Source: Fibrobacter succinogenes
GTDB lineage: Bacteria; Fibrobacterota; Fibrobacteria; Fibrobacterales; Fibrobacteraceae
Length of the DNA: 64,000 nucleotides
Assembly (NCBI GenBank): GCA_902794535.1
Contig: CADBHQ010000002.1
Span: forward strand, 1 to 64,000
Direction of reading: 5' to 3'
The notes under the pieces were generated by a model. It ran no database searches, was not told the DNA's origin, and was given only the letters and a program-made list of their open reading frames with translations. Of this stretch, positions 1-9,659 are shown one piece after another. The first letter of the stretch is position 1. Each line of letters starts with the position of its first letter. The translations under genes were made by a program, and so were the position numbers.

Positions 1-35
1 AAAAATAAATTATTTTAAAAAGAACCGGAGGTTGT

Positions 36-1658
36 ATGAATACCTATCATTTTTTGACCGCAACAGCGCTCGCATTTTCGACCTACTCCATGGCCGCAGC
101 CATTCGCGTTGAAGCCGAATCTGCCGTGCCCGCCGACGACCACAAACTTGAAATCACTACAGATGCAAACGCCTCGGGCGGCAAGTATGTGGAAATGGGC
201 GAAGGCGACCTTGCATTCACCGTAAACATGCCTAGCGACGGCTACTACACGCTGTATGTGAGCTACAAGCTCCCCACCGAGCGCGGCAACAAGACTCAAA
301 ACTTGACTTTGAACGGAAGCTCCGCCGGCCAGATTACTTTCGGCTCCGCCGATGATTTTACGGTCCTCAAGGCGGCAGGTAAAATCAAACTAAAAAAAGG
401 TGAAAACGCAATCGGGATTACCCATTCTTGGGGATGGGTCGGCATTGACTATATCGAAATCACCGAATTCGAAGCAACTCCTTGGAACATCAGTCCCAAG
501 CCCGTCACTCCAGAGCCTACCGAAAGTGCCCAGAAGCTCTACAACTTCTTGTACACGAACTTTGGCAAGAAAGTCATTAGCGGTGTAATGACCGAACGCC
601 CCTTCGAAAACGACGGCAATTACACCCCGCAAGATTTTGACACCCAGACTGAACTCAGCTACATCAACAAGGCTAGCGGCAAGAACGTGGTTCTCGTCGG
701 TTTCGACTTCTTGCATGCCTCCGGCAAGAATTCCGATCAGCAGTGGTATCAGGGCTACACGCATGCCTCCTTGGAAATGGCAAAGACCGTATGGAAGAAG
801 GGCGGCATTCCGCAATTCAACTGGCATTGGAAAGACCCGATGCACAGCGTAGAAGCCTTCTACACTCTCTCTAGCGGAAACGACCCTTACACTGAATTCA
901 GCATCGGCCTTGCCTACGACACCACCACCGGCAAGTGGAAAACCGATGGCGACGAATACAAGGCCATTATGCGCGACATGGAAATGATTGCCGATTCCCT
1001 GCTCACGCTCCAGAAAGAAGGCGTTGCCGTGCTGTGGCGCCCGCTTCACGAAGCAAGCGGCAAATGGTTCTGGTGGGGTACCGATGGCGCTAAAGCCTGC
1101 GTAGCCCTGTACAAGCTGATGTTCGACACCTTTGTGAACAAGAAAGGTCTGCATAACCTGATTTGGGTTTGGACCACTGACGAAGCGCCCGATGCACTGG
1201 ATTGGTACCCCGGTGACGAATACGTAGACGTGGTAGGCCGCGACTACTATTACTACCCGCGCGAATCAAATCACGCCTCACTCATCAGCTCATTCGAAAA
1301 AGTCAAGGACATGTACGGCGCCAAGAAAATCGTCACACTGTCTGAAAACGGCTCCGTGCCCTACCCCGATGAAATGAAGGCCGATGGCGCCAACTGGAGT
1401 TGGTTCATGCCGTGGTACGGCGACTACGCCATGGAAGGCTGGGCAAACGACAACAATGCTGAAAGCTGGAAGACCGTCATGAACAACGAATACACCTTGA
1501 CGCTCGAAGACATGCCCGGCTGGGACAAGTACGAAATGCAGACGACCATCATCGCCACCTCCAAGAAAGCGGCTCCAGCAATCCAGCTTGTCGGTCGCCA
1601 ATGGCACAAATCTCGATTTACGATTTGCAAGGAAACCGCGTGCTCGCGAAAAAGATGA
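36..1658 (+). CDS. Secreted CBM35-GH26 endo-mannanase type enzyme, 3' end frameshifted
   Basis: Secreted glycoside hydrolase expected to cut beta-mannan backbones. A signal peptide (about residues 1-21) is followed by a CBM35-like carbohydrate-binding module (about 24-145) and a GH26 catalytic domain (about 165-510). The GH26 acid/base Glu is E339 in WRPLHEASG and the nucleophile is E437 in LSENGS. A good ribosome site (GGAGGT) precedes the ATG. The reading frame goes wrong near position 1598: the last 20 residues look random, while another frame from 1601 to a TAA at 1760-1762 encodes a typical Fibrobacter/Por-like sorting tail (AQISIYDLQGNRVL, then GPYLVKVQA). One extra A in the CCAATGG run would join them. 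The catalytic domain is intact. A GH26 paralogue follows immediately. Confidence 0.9.
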   Translation: MNTYHFLTATALAFSTYSMAAAIRVEAESAVPADDHKLEITTDANASGGKYVEMGEGDLAFTVNMPSDGYYTLYVSYKLPTERGNKTQNLTLNGSSAGQITFGSADDFTVLKAAGKIKLKKGENAIGITHSWGWVGIDYIEITEFEATPWNISPKPVTPEPTESAQKLYNFLYTNFGKKVISGVMTERPFENDGNYTPQDFDTQTELSYINKASGKNVVLVGFDFLHASGKNSDQQWYQGYTHASLEMAKTVWKKGGIPQFNWHWKDPMHSVEAFYTLSSGNDPYTEFSIGLAYDTTTGKWKTDGDEYKAIMRDMEMIADSLLTLQKEGVAVLWRPLHEASGKWFWWGTDGAKACVALYKLMFDTFVNKKGLHNLIWVWTTDEAPDALDWYPGDEYVDVVGRDYYYYPRESNHASLISSFEKVKDMYGAKKIVTLSENGSVPYPDEMKADGANWSWFMPWYGDYAMEGWANDNNAESWKTVMNNEYTLTLEDMPGWDKYEMQTTIIATSKKAAPAIQLVGRQWHKSRFTICKETACSRKR

Positions 1659-1762
1659 GCCAAAACGGCACGATTGCGCTTTCTCGCCTCGCCCGCGGAC
1701 CTTACCTAGTGAAAGTCCAGGCGAACAGTTTGACTCAAAACCACAAAATTACGCTAAAATAA
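1601..1762 (+). pseudogene. Out-of-frame C-terminal sorting module of the first GH26 gene
   Basis: This stretch encodes, in a different frame from the GH26 gene, a module of the form IYDLQGNRVL...GPYLVKVQ...HKITLK ending in TAA. It matches the tails of the second GH26 gene and the GH30 enzyme in this window. Such modules resemble type IX (Por) sorting domains. It has no start signal of its own and is best read as the detached end of the upstream gene. Confidence 0.75.
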
Positions 1763-1796
1763 GCAAATTTCACTAAAAAACGCCTTTTAGGCTATT

Positions 1797-1827
1797 GCGG
1801 AAAAGACAACATCTTTTCCGCTTTTTT
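1797..1827 (+). terminator. Rho-independent terminator after first GH26 gene
   Basis: A perfect 10-bp stem (GCGGAAAAGA / TCTTTTCCGC) with a 5-nt loop is followed by six T residues. Confidence 0.9.
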
Positions 1828-1892
1828 GCTTTCAAAACGGAATTTATGGCTATTCGAAGGTATATTATAGGGTATAAATTAAGGAGTGATGT

Positions 1893-3768
1893 ATGGGATG
1901 TAAGACTCTGACGGCGTTTGCCGTTTTGTCGGCAGCTGCACTTGCTTTTGCCGCCCCCACCAAGTACGAAGCAGAAGAACAGGCGGGCGTTACCGCCGAT
2001 AACATTACCACAGACGATGAAGGCGCCAAGTACGTCAAGCCCGCCGATGCGGCCGGCATGACGTTTACCGTCAAGGTCGAAGAGACCGCCGTTTACGACA
2101 TTACCGCCAGAGTGCGCATCAAGATTTACGACTGGATTACCTCGAAAATCGTGGTCAACGGCGTCGATGTGGGTTCCATGCTCACGACCCCGCGCAATGT
2201 GGATTCAAGCTACGTCATCGCGGCGTCTGCCAAAATGAAGGTCGGCGAAAACCAGATTACTGTTGGCAACCAGTCGATTGGCGTGGACTACATTACCGTC
2301 GAACGCCACCCGGATCCGGAATACAAAATCAGCGCCAACCCAGTCACGCCGAACGCAAGCGAAAGCGCCAAGAAACTCTACGGATTCCTGCGCGACAATT
2401 TTGGCAAAAAGACCATCAGCGGCATGATGATTAGCGACCAGAATTTCAACTACAATTACGGCGACATGAAGATTATTCCGCCCGGCGGCTGCACGCCCGC
2501 AGATTCTTGCAAGTACACCGACGAAGAAGTTTCTTGGAAGGGCCAAACCGACATCGCCGAATTCTACAAGCGTAGCGGTCACTACCCCGCCATCGGCGGC
2601 TTCGACATGCTCTTTGCCGCAGGCGGCCACCACGAAGAAGGCTGGTTCCGCGGCTACACCGAAAACAACCTCTTGATGACCGAAGACCTGTGGAACATGG
2701 GCGGCATCCCGACTTATACTTGGCACTGGAAAGTCGGCGAAGACACCGTATTCTACACCAAGGATACCTACCCCAACAACGGATTCAACGCCAGCGGTTG
2801 CACCGAAGGCGTCAAGGGCACCAGCGAAAGCAACACCTGCTTTAACTACACTAAGGCATTCAAAGGCGACCAAGTGCCAAGACATCGACGAAACCTCGCA
2901 AGAATACAAGGACATCGTCGCCGATGTGGACATTGTTTCGGGCTACTTCAAGCAACTGCAAGACAAGGGTATCGCCGTCGTGTGGCGTCCGCTTCACGAA
3001 GCAAGCGGTGGCTGGTTCTGGTGGGGCACCGCTAGCGCCGAATGCTATGTGCAGCTGTACCGCTTGGTATTCAAGCGCATGGTCGAAACCAACAAGCTCA
3101 ACAACTTGATTTGGGTCTGGAACATCAATACCGACCCGAAATTCGGTTACGACTACAGCGCCCTGAATGCAGCTTGGTACCCTGGCGATGAATACGTGGA
3201 CATTGTCGCTGTTGACATTTACGACCCGCTGAACGACCACAATTCTGCAGCCAATTACTACAACAAGATTGTGAGCGACGTGGGCACAAGCAAGATGATT
3301 GCCTTGAGCGAAAACGGCGCCATCCCGGACATCGACAGCATTGCCGAAGATAAAGCCTATTGGAGTTACTGGATGACCTGGAGCCAGACCTGGAGCGGAA
3401 ACTTCTTGGAAAAGACCCCGACAGACATGTGGAAAAAGAACCTGGACGACGAACGCATTATCGCCCTCGACGATATGCCCGGTTGGGACAAATACATCGC
3501 CGAAGTTACCACAAGTGCTTTCAACCGAATTCCCAACAAATTAAACATCACGCTGCAAGGCAACAACCTGAACATCACCATTCCGCAGGCAGGCCACACA
3601 AGCATCGCACTCTTTGACATGCTCGGACACAAAGTAGCAAGCCTCGCCAAGGGCAACCTGCCCGCAGGCACCCTGCAATTCAGCCTCGATGGCATCGCCA
3701 GCGGCAACTACATCGTACGCGCCAAGAACGGCACCGCAGGCTATGCGCAGAGAATCAGGGTGAAGTAA
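1893..3768 (+). pseudogene. Second CBM35-GH26 enzyme, frameshifted in the catalytic domain
   Basis: Paralogue of the upstream GH26 gene. A signal peptide and CBM35-like module (about residues 20-140) lead into a GH26 domain. The first frame runs 1893-3035 but stops making sense after FKGD near 2870; the correct continuation (KCQDIDETSQEYKD) is in the frame that ends at 3768. Removing one C at about 2871 joins them. The acid/base Glu (WRPLHEASG, codon 2998-3000) and nucleophile Glu (LSENG, codon 3310-3312) are both in the downstream part, so as written the gene yields no active enzyme. The C-terminal sorting-like tail (ALFDMLGHKVA...GNYIVRAKNG) is intact. AAGGAG precedes the ATG. It could be a recent pseudogene or a sequencing indel. 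Confidence 0.85.
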
Positions 3769-3802
3769 ACTAAGCCAAAAAATTTTCCAATTTTTCATGA
3801 AC

Positions 3803-3830
3803 AAGGACTCGCTCAAGCGAGTCCTTCTGT
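3803..3830 (+). terminator. Terminator after second GH26 gene
   Basis: A 10-bp stem (AAGGACTCGC / GCGAGTCCTT) with a TCAA loop lies 35 nt after the stop codon. The following tract is TCTGTTT, so the T-run is modest. Confidence 0.75.
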
Positions 3831-3875
3831 TTACTCTCTACTGCCTACCGCCTACTATTTTTTATATTTGTTAAC

Positions 3876-6290
3876 ATGGAAAAGAAGCACCCCCTTTATT
3901 TTACGATCCACGGTCACTTTTACCAGCCGCCTCGTGAAAATCCTTGGACGGGCGTTATCGAGAATCAGCCGAGCGCACGCCCCTTTCACGACTGGAATGA
4001 CCGTATTGCGAGTGAATGTTATAGTCCGAATTCCGCTAGCCGTATTTTGAGCCCGAACGGACGTATTGTCGATATTGTCAACAACTACGATTTTATGAGC
4101 TTTAACATGGGTCCGACTCTCATGGGTTGGATTCGTACGAATGCGCCTGCGACCTACAAGCGCATTCAAGAAGCCGACAAGCGAAGCGCCGAACGACTGA
4201 ACGGTCACGGTAACGCCATTGCGCAGGTGTATAACCACATCATTATGCCGCTCGCAAGCGCCGAAGACAAAAAGACGCAGATCCGCTGGGGCATTGAAGA
4301 TTTCAAGTTCCACTTTGGTCGCATGCCCGAAGCCATGTGGCTCGCCGAAACCGCAATCAACTTCGAGACGGTGGTGGAACTCATCAAGGCCGGCATCAAG
4401 TACACAATCCTTTCGCCCACGCAAGCAGACAAGTTCCGCAAGCTGGGCGATACCGAATGGACTGGCTGCAGCAACACCGATATCGACACGACTCGCCCGT
4501 ACCGCATTTACCCGCGTAACAAAGACGGCGTGCTCGTTTGCGACGGCTATTTGGATGTATTCTTCTACAACCCGTGGCTTTCTTCGGCTGTTGGCTTTGA
4601 ACACTTGCTGCGTAACGCAGGCACCTTCGGCAGCCGCATCAGGGATGCCTGGGACGAAAAGCGCAACGACCCGCAGCTGGTAAGCATCGGTACCGATGGC
4701 GAAAGCTACGGCCACCACGAACCTTTTGGCGACATGTGCGCCGCCTGGCTCTATAACCACTACGCTCCCGACCACAACATGGTGCCGGTAAACTACGGCT
4801 GGTTCCTCGAAGAATTCCCGCCACAGCACGAAGTGTTGCTCAAGAATTTCTACAGCGAAGGTTGCGCCTGGAGCTGCGCCCACGGCGTTGGCCGCTGGTA
4901 CCGCGATTGCGGATGCTCGACCGGCGGCGGCCCGGGCTGGAACCAGAAATGGCGCGGTCCCCTGCGCGACGCATTCAACCATCTGAAAAAACTCGCCGAC
5001 GACATTTTCTACCGCGAATTCGAAAAGATTTCGGATGTGAACCCGTGGGATGCCCGCAACAACTTTGTGGAAGTCCTGGTCGCTCCCGAAGACGAATCCC
5101 GCATCAAGGATTTCCTTGCCAAGACCGTCAAAAACCCGAACGACCCGGATATGTGCGCAAAGGCTATTCGCCTGCTTGAAATCCAGAAGTTCTGCCTGTT
5201 CAGCTTTACAAGCTGCGGCTGGTTCTTCAACGATATCGAAGGCCTGGAACCGGTGCAGAACATGCGTTACGCACTGCGCGCCATGGAACTCTTGGAACCG
5301 TTCCTGCCGTATGGTCACCACATCAAGAACGAAGTGATTAGCATTCTTGCTCGCGCCACGAGTAACGAACACAAGTGGAACGGCGCCGAAGTGTTTACGA
5401 ACTACGCCGAAGAAAAGGTCCCGGTGGTTGTGAAGGAAATGGCCGAACAGGCCGCCATGTTCCACCTGAACCTAGAAGACGATTCGGAAAAGAACAAAAA
5501 GATTGTCGCCACGAAGATTGCTTCTCGCAGGCGCCAGACTCTTGTACGTACCGAGTATTACGACAAGTACATCAACGAGCGCCGTATTTCGACCGTACTC
5601 GCCATTACCGATACACTCGGCCGCATTAACCTGGTCGTTGCCGATGGCGAAAACGAACAGAACGGTCTCAAGTTCGTGGAAAACCCGAACATGAGCACGC
5701 AGGAGCTGCAAGCCACCTACCCCACCGCCTACGTGGTGCGTATGCGCAACCTCATGAGCGACTCGATCAAGCGCATCAACCAGATTTCGACCAAGAAGTA
5801 CTTGAACGAAATTACGGAATCGTTCTCGAGTTTCGCCCTTTCGCACGGTCTCTCGATCGACAGTCTGGCCGACCCCGACCATACCCTGCCGGACACCATG
5901 CGCAAAATCCTTTCGCTCGAAATCAACTCCAAGATTCACCATCTGGCGCTCGCCTACATGGAAAACGACGACCAGAAGGTCTTCGACGAAATCAAGGACC
6001 TGATCGAAGAAGCAAAGGCTTTGCACACCCACTTCTCGTTCGGCGGTACGGGCCGCATGTTCCATGCCAAGCTCGTGAAGCTGATTGATTCCGTGTTCGA
6101 AAAATTCGACCCAGCTGCCGTCAAGCACATTACAGGCCTCATTACAGTGGCCGACTGGCTTGGCCTTGGCATCGACAAGACGAGCCTCGAAAACAAGGTA
6201 TTCCCTGCATACCAGGAATATGTGAAGTACCCGACCAGCAAGATTGCGGGCCTCAAGCCCATGTTCAGCTGGCTGAACTTCGAGGTATAG
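3876..6290 (+). CDS. GH57-family protein with DUF3536 region
   Basis: Large cytoplasmic protein (804 residues, no signal peptide) of the GH57 amylase/alpha-mannosidase type. The N-terminal half carries the family pattern: HGHFYQPP near the start, then GRMPEAMWLAETA with candidate nucleophile Glu 158, and IGTDGESYGHHEPFGD. The C-terminal half matches the DUF3536 type by its overall pattern. GH57 enzymes act on alpha-glucans such as glycogen or maltodextrin, but the substrate here is not known. The stop codon is 1 nt before hpt and the RBS of hpt lies in its last codons, so the two are probably co-transcribed. Confidence 0.8.
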   Translation: MEKKHPLYFTIHGHFYQPPRENPWTGVIENQPSARPFHDWNDRIASECYSPNSASRILSPNGRIVDIVNNYDFMSFNMGPTLMGWIRTNAPATYKRIQEADKRSAERLNGHGNAIAQVYNHIIMPLASAEDKKTQIRWGIEDFKFHFGRMPEAMWLAETAINFETVVELIKAGIKYTILSPTQADKFRKLGDTEWTGCSNTDIDTTRPYRIYPRNKDGVLVCDGYLDVFFYNPWLSSAVGFEHLLRNAGTFGSRIRDAWDEKRNDPQLVSIGTDGESYGHHEPFGDMCAAWLYNHYAPDHNMVPVNYGWFLEEFPPQHEVLLKNFYSEGCAWSCAHGVGRWYRDCGCSTGGGPGWNQKWRGPLRDAFNHLKKLADDIFYREFEKISDVNPWDARNNFVEVLVAPEDESRIKDFLAKTVKNPNDPDMCAKAIRLLEIQKFCLFSFTSCGWFFNDIEGLEPVQNMRYALRAMELLEPFLPYGHHIKNEVISILARATSNEHKWNGAEVFTNYAEEKVPVVVKEMAEQAAMFHLNLEDDSEKNKKIVATKIASRRRQTLVRTEYYDKYINERRISTVLAITDTLGRINLVVADGENEQNGLKFVENPNMSTQELQATYPTAYVVRMRNLMSDSIKRINQISTKKYLNEITESFSSFALSHGLSIDSLADPDHTLPDTMRKILSLEINSKIHHLALAYMENDDQKVFDEIKDLIEEAKALHTHFSFGGTGRMFHAKLVKLIDSVFEKFDPAAVKHITGLITVADWLGLGIDKTSLENKVFPAYQEYVKYPTSKIAGLKPMFSWLNFEV

Positions 6291-6291
6291 C

Positions 6292-6837
6292 ATGTACAGG
6301 ATGTCCGAAAAACCGCTGATTAGCGCCAACGAGATTCGCGAACGAGTAACTACACTTGCCCGCGAAATCGTCGCCGTCTACGATTACGACATCCTGATTT
6401 CGGCTCTCACTGGTGCCTACATGTTTACCGCCGACTTGACTCGAGAACTCGCCAAGGCAGAAGGCGCCAAAGCGCCCCAGAAAAAGATAGCCTTCATCAA
6501 GGCTTCTAGCTACGGCGATTCCACGGAATCTAGCGGCAAGCTCCAGGTGCGCGGACTTGAAAAAATCGACATCAAGGACAAGAAAATCCTGATGGTCGAT
6601 GACATCGCCGACACGGGAACCACCCTGCTCGGGCTCTGCGAAATGCTCCGGGATGCCGGCTCCCAAGAGGTTCGCACCTGCGTTTTACTGAACAAACAGG
6701 AGCGTCGCGAAGTAGACATCACGGCAGATTTTGTAGGTTTTGAAATAGCAAACGAATTCGTGGTAGGTTACGGGCTCGATTACGCAAACGATTACCGATT
6801 CCTACCGGACATCTGGACACTACAGGAGACCAACTAA
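6292..6837 (+). CDS. hpt: Hypoxanthine phosphoribosyltransferase
   Basis: Purine salvage enzyme that makes IMP or GMP from hypoxanthine or guanine plus PRPP. The PRPP-binding motif is clear (LMVDDIADTGTTL, about residues 100-112), and the 181-residue length suits the family. GAGGT six bases upstream supports the first ATG; a second ATG three codons later is possible. It abuts the GH57 gene upstream and its stop touches the ATG of the next gene, so this is an operon interior. The exact base preference cannot be read from sequence. Confidence 0.8.
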   Translation: MYRMSEKPLISANEIRERVTTLAREIVAVYDYDILISALTGAYMFTADLTRELAKAEGAKAPQKKIAFIKASSYGDSTESSGKLQVRGLEKIDIKDKKILMVDDIADTGTTLLGLCEMLRDAGSQEVRTCVLLNKQERREVDITADFVGFEIANEFVVGYGLDYANDYRFLPDIWTLQETN

Positions 6838-7341
6838 ATGGCAAACAACGATTTAGATGACGTCCGACTCCATGCCACCCAAGCCTTCGAAGCTGTAGAA
6901 CGCAGCTACAACAAGATTGGTCGCGGCAAGCGGTTCTTGATCAACCTTAGCGTATGCCTGCTATTCTTTATCGCGGGATTCATTACATGTAGTGTCTTCA
7001 CGAGCATTCCAAACGAAGGCATTATCGAACGCGTGGCGGCCCAGCCCGACATGCCGAACAAGTGCAAGTTCCGCTATGACCGAGCCATGGAATATGCCAT
7101 TATGCACGAATGTGTCTTTGGCAAAGGCACTCCCAGCAGCGGGAAATCGTTGATTCAGCGAATCAACTATTGCACCTGCGCCCTCGAAAGCGTGCAGAAG
7201 AAAAAGCCCTACCAGAAAATGTTTGAAAATAACCTCGTCGACTTCACCTTCAAAATTCGCGAAGAAAATCTGTGCCGTGAAAACAAGGTAATCCCCACTT
7301 TGGATGACGAAGACGACGCGAAAGACAAGGCCAAGAAATGA
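6838..7341 (+). CDS. Single-pass membrane protein of unknown function
   Basis: Unrecognised 167-residue protein. It has a cytoplasmic N-terminus of about 32 residues, one transmembrane segment (about 33-55, LINLSVCLLFFIAGFITCSVF) and an exported domain with several cysteines (CKFRYDRA, HECVF, YCTCALES, ENLCREN) that could form disulfides. The tail is highly charged (DDEDDAKDKAKK). It starts directly after the hpt stop and overlaps cysE by 4 nt (ATGA), so it is translationally coupled to cysE. Confidence 0.7.
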   Translation: MANNDLDDVRLHATQAFEAVERSYNKIGRGKRFLINLSVCLLFFIAGFITCSVFTSIPNEGIIERVAAQPDMPNKCKFRYDRAMEYAIMHECVFGKGTPSSGKSLIQRINYCTCALESVQKKKPYQKMFENNLVDFTFKIREENLCRENKVIPTLDDEDDAKDKAKK

Positions 7342-8126
7342 ACATCGAAGAAATAGAACAAGCGATCCGAAAAGAAGCCGAGAAGTTGGTTCACGATGAA
7401 CCGCTTTCGGTACTCATGCTCACTGAGCAGGTCCTGAATTGTAAGGACTTTGCCGCGATGCTTTCGGTCACGCTGTCATGTCAGCTCGCAGGCGAAGTCA
7501 TGGACCGCGCCGAGCTCGAAAAGATGTTCGACATTCTTTATTTGAGATACCCCGAACTTTTAATTTGCGCATGTAAAGACTTGCATGCAACCGTCCTTCG
7601 CGACCCCGCTTGCACCAGCTACTTGGAACCACTCCTGTTCTTCAAGGGATTCCAGGGATTGCAGGCCTATCGTGCCGCGCACGCCTTGTGGCTTGAAGGC
7701 CGTTCATTCCCGGCCAAGATGATCCAGAGCATTGTGAGCCGCAAGTTCGGCATGGACTTTCACCCAGCAGCCAAAATCGGTCATGGTCTCTTGATTGACC
7801 ACGCCACCAACATTGTGATTGGCGAAACCGCCGTGGTCGGCAACAACGTGAGTTTCTTGCACGGCGTGACCCTCGGCGGTACCGGTAAGGAAACCGGCGA
7901 CCGTCACCCGAAAATCGGTAACGGCGTGATGCTCGGTGCGCATGCTCAGTTGCTCGGCAACATTCACATTGGCGATGGAGCCAAGATTGGTGCTGGCGCT
8001 GTGGTAGTGACAGACGTTCCGCCGCATACGACTTACGCTGGCGTCCCCGCCGTCGAAGTCGGCCACCCGGACGATGAAATGCCCAGCTTCAACATGCAGC
8101 AAGACTTCACGCGCGACTGTGAATAA
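7338..8126 (+). CDS. cysE: Serine O-acetyltransferase
   Basis: Makes O-acetylserine from serine and acetyl-CoA, the first step of cysteine synthesis. The N-terminal helical region is followed by a left-handed beta-helix with hexapeptide repeats (about residues 140-230), including the catalytic His-Asp neighbourhood GHGLLIDHATNIVIGE and the FLHGVTLGGTGKETGDRHPKIG segment typical of CysE. Length (262) is normal. Last gene of the GH57-hpt-membrane protein-cysE run. Feedback control by cysteine is a family property, not seen here. Confidence 0.9.
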   Translation: MNIEEIEQAIRKEAEKLVHDEPLSVLMLTEQVLNCKDFAAMLSVTLSCQLAGEVMDRAELEKMFDILYLRYPELLICACKDLHATVLRDPACTSYLEPLLFFKGFQGLQAYRAAHALWLEGRSFPAKMIQSIVSRKFGMDFHPAAKIGHGLLIDHATNIVIGETAVVGNNVSFLHGVTLGGTGKETGDRHPKIGNGVMLGAHAQLLGNIHIGDGAKIGAGAVVVTDVPPHTTYAGVPAVEVGHPDDEMPSFNMQQDFTRDCE

Positions 8127-8180
8127 ATAGACAAAAGAACGGCGCAAGCGCCTACAGACGAAAGACGAGAGATTTTCTAA

Positions 8181-8795
8181 GTGAAAAAAGCTGATAAGAT
8201 AAAATTCATCAGCGAGACGCTCGACGAGTTACTTCCCGACCCGCCGATTCCACTGGATTACTCTGACCCTTACACGCTCCTGGTCGCGGTCGTGTTGAGT
8301 GCGCAATGCACCGACCTCCGTGTAAACCAGGTGACCAAGGAACTTTACAAGAAAGCCAAAACGCCCAAAGACATGGTGAAACTCGGTGTCGATAAAATCA
8401 CCGAAATCATCAAGCCCTGCGGCCTTTCGACCACCAAGGGCAAGAACATTTTCAATCTGTCCAAGATTCTTGTCGAAAAGTACAACAGCGTAGTTCCGCA
8501 AACTTTCGAAGAACTTGAAGCACTCCCCGGTGTAGGCCACAAAACCGCCAGCGTCATGATGATTCATGCGTTCAAGATTCCCGCCTTCCCGGTGGACACG
8601 CACATTCACCGTCTTGCCAAGCGTTGGGGACTTTCCGACGGTTCTTCAGTCGAGCAAACCGAAAAAGACCTCAAAAAAATCTTCCCCGAAAACGAATGGG
8701 AAAAACGCCACCTGCAAATCATTCTATTCGGACGCACCTACTGCAAGGCACTTGGCCACAAGCCCGAGAACTGCCCCATCTGCAGCAAAATCTAG
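8181..8795 (+). CDS. nth: Endonuclease III with degenerate Fe-S loop
   Basis: Base-excision repair glycosylase/AP lyase for oxidised pyrimidines. The helix-hairpin-helix with catalytic Lys (LPGVGHKTASVM) and the catalytic Asp (VDTHIHRLAKRWGL) are present. The usual C-terminal 4Fe-4S loop (C-x6-C-x2-C-x5-C) is odd: it reads YCKALGHKPENCPICSKI and stops, giving C-x9-C-x2-C with no fourth cysteine. The stop codon sits in a 14-bp tandem duplication shared with the convergent gene. Family assignment is firm; cluster binding is doubtful. Confidence 0.88.
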   Translation: MKKADKIKFISETLDELLPDPPIPLDYSDPYTLLVAVVLSAQCTDLRVNQVTKELYKKAKTPKDMVKLGVDKITEIIKPCGLSTTKGKNIFNLSKILVEKYNSVVPQTFEELEALPGVGHKTASVMMIHAFKIPAFPVDTHIHRLAKRWGLSDGSSVEQTEKDLKKIFPENEWEKRHLQIILFGRTYCKALGHKPENCPICSKI

Positions 8796-8814
8796 TCGTT
8801 AAAATCTAGTCGCT
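8787..8814. repeat. 14-bp tandem duplication across two convergent stop codons
   Basis: AAAATCTAGTCG occurs at 8787-8798 and 8801-8812. The CTAG of the first copy holds the nth stop on the plus strand and that of the second copy holds the stop of the convergent membrane gene. Without the duplication the two stops would overlap in one CTAG. Confidence 0.85.
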
Positions 8815-9501
8815 ATTCCGCTGGTAAAACCAGTAGTAGAATAAACTCCAGGCTCCCCACAGCACGCAAAGCCACATTCCTACGTAGCCCGCGGTATAAA
8901 CGGCGTTTGCAATTGTATCATACTTGAGTAACAGTCCCATTTCAGACAGAATAAAATTCCAGTCATGAAAACCATACGGAGCCTCGGCACCGGTGCCACC
9001 GCTAATCAACATCAACTTCATGGGCAGGGCATCGTCAATGTACACGGCCACGTCAATAAAGTTTTCAAACGCCCACCAAAGCGCCACCGACGCGCCAAGA
9101 ATATCGCGGGGTTTAATCCAAAGCGCAAAGCAGAATACGAGCGGCATGATAATTTGGAACAGCGAGCCACCCAGTGAATGCAACACACGATTTCCGAAAA
9201 TCGAAAACACCAAGTGCCCCGTTTCATGCACCGGCAAATTCAAGCAATGCAAATACTGCGCAATCCAAGCATCGTACCCTTCGCGCATCAACTGTATGGT
9301 AAAGAAAATCATCGCAATCACAAGCAACAGACGGAACGGAACAAAACGCGCACCACCGAGAGTTTTGGGGTACAGCAAGAACTGAACGACCACAGGCCAC
9401 GTTCCGGGATCGTCCAAACAAAAAGACGACGGCGTTTCATGCTTCACCGTCACCAGATTTAAACGTACCTGGTCTGTCGCTTTCTGTTTCTCGTTTTCCA
9501 T
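8806..9501 (-). CDS. Multi-pass membrane protein with HETGH motif (M50-like)
   Basis: Unrecognised integral membrane protein of about 231 residues with roughly five or six hydrophobic segments. It carries HETGHLVFSIFG, an HExxH zinc-binding pattern next to a transmembrane segment as in M50/S2P-type peptidases; a possible third ligand region is around GFHDW. Peptidase function is an inference from the motif alone. The longer frame begins with TTG 18 nt upstream; the ATG at 9501 is preferred. It is convergent with nth and divergent from the GH30 gene. Confidence 0.65.
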   Translation of the reverse strand: MENEKQKATDQVRLNLVTVKHETPSSFCLDDPGTWPVVVQFLLYPKTLGGARFVPFRLLLVIAMIFFTIQLMREGYDAWIAQYLHCLNLPVHETGHLVFSIFGNRVLHSLGGSLFQIIMPLVFCFALWIKPRDILGASVALWWAFENFIDVAVYIDDALPMKLMLISGGTGAEAPYGFHDWNFILSEMGLLLKYDTIANAVYTAGYVGMWLCVLWGAWSLFYYWFYQRNSD

Positions 9502-9659
9502 CACTCTAAATATACCCAAATACTTACAATTCGGAACAATAAACCCCTAAAATAGAACCATTCTTAAGCAGGCCACTTTTTCCGATTTCTTTTTTACAAT
9601 TCTAGGGTAAACAGAACCACAAAATAAAGCTATCTTCAACCAAAATTTGGAGTTGTGTT

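Noticed and set aside
3855-5465. A 536-codon open frame antisense to the GH57 gene, and a similar 624-codon one antisense to the GH30 gene (9636-11510)
   Set aside because: Same codon-bias effect; catalytic motifs are in the sense frames and the antisense products look random.
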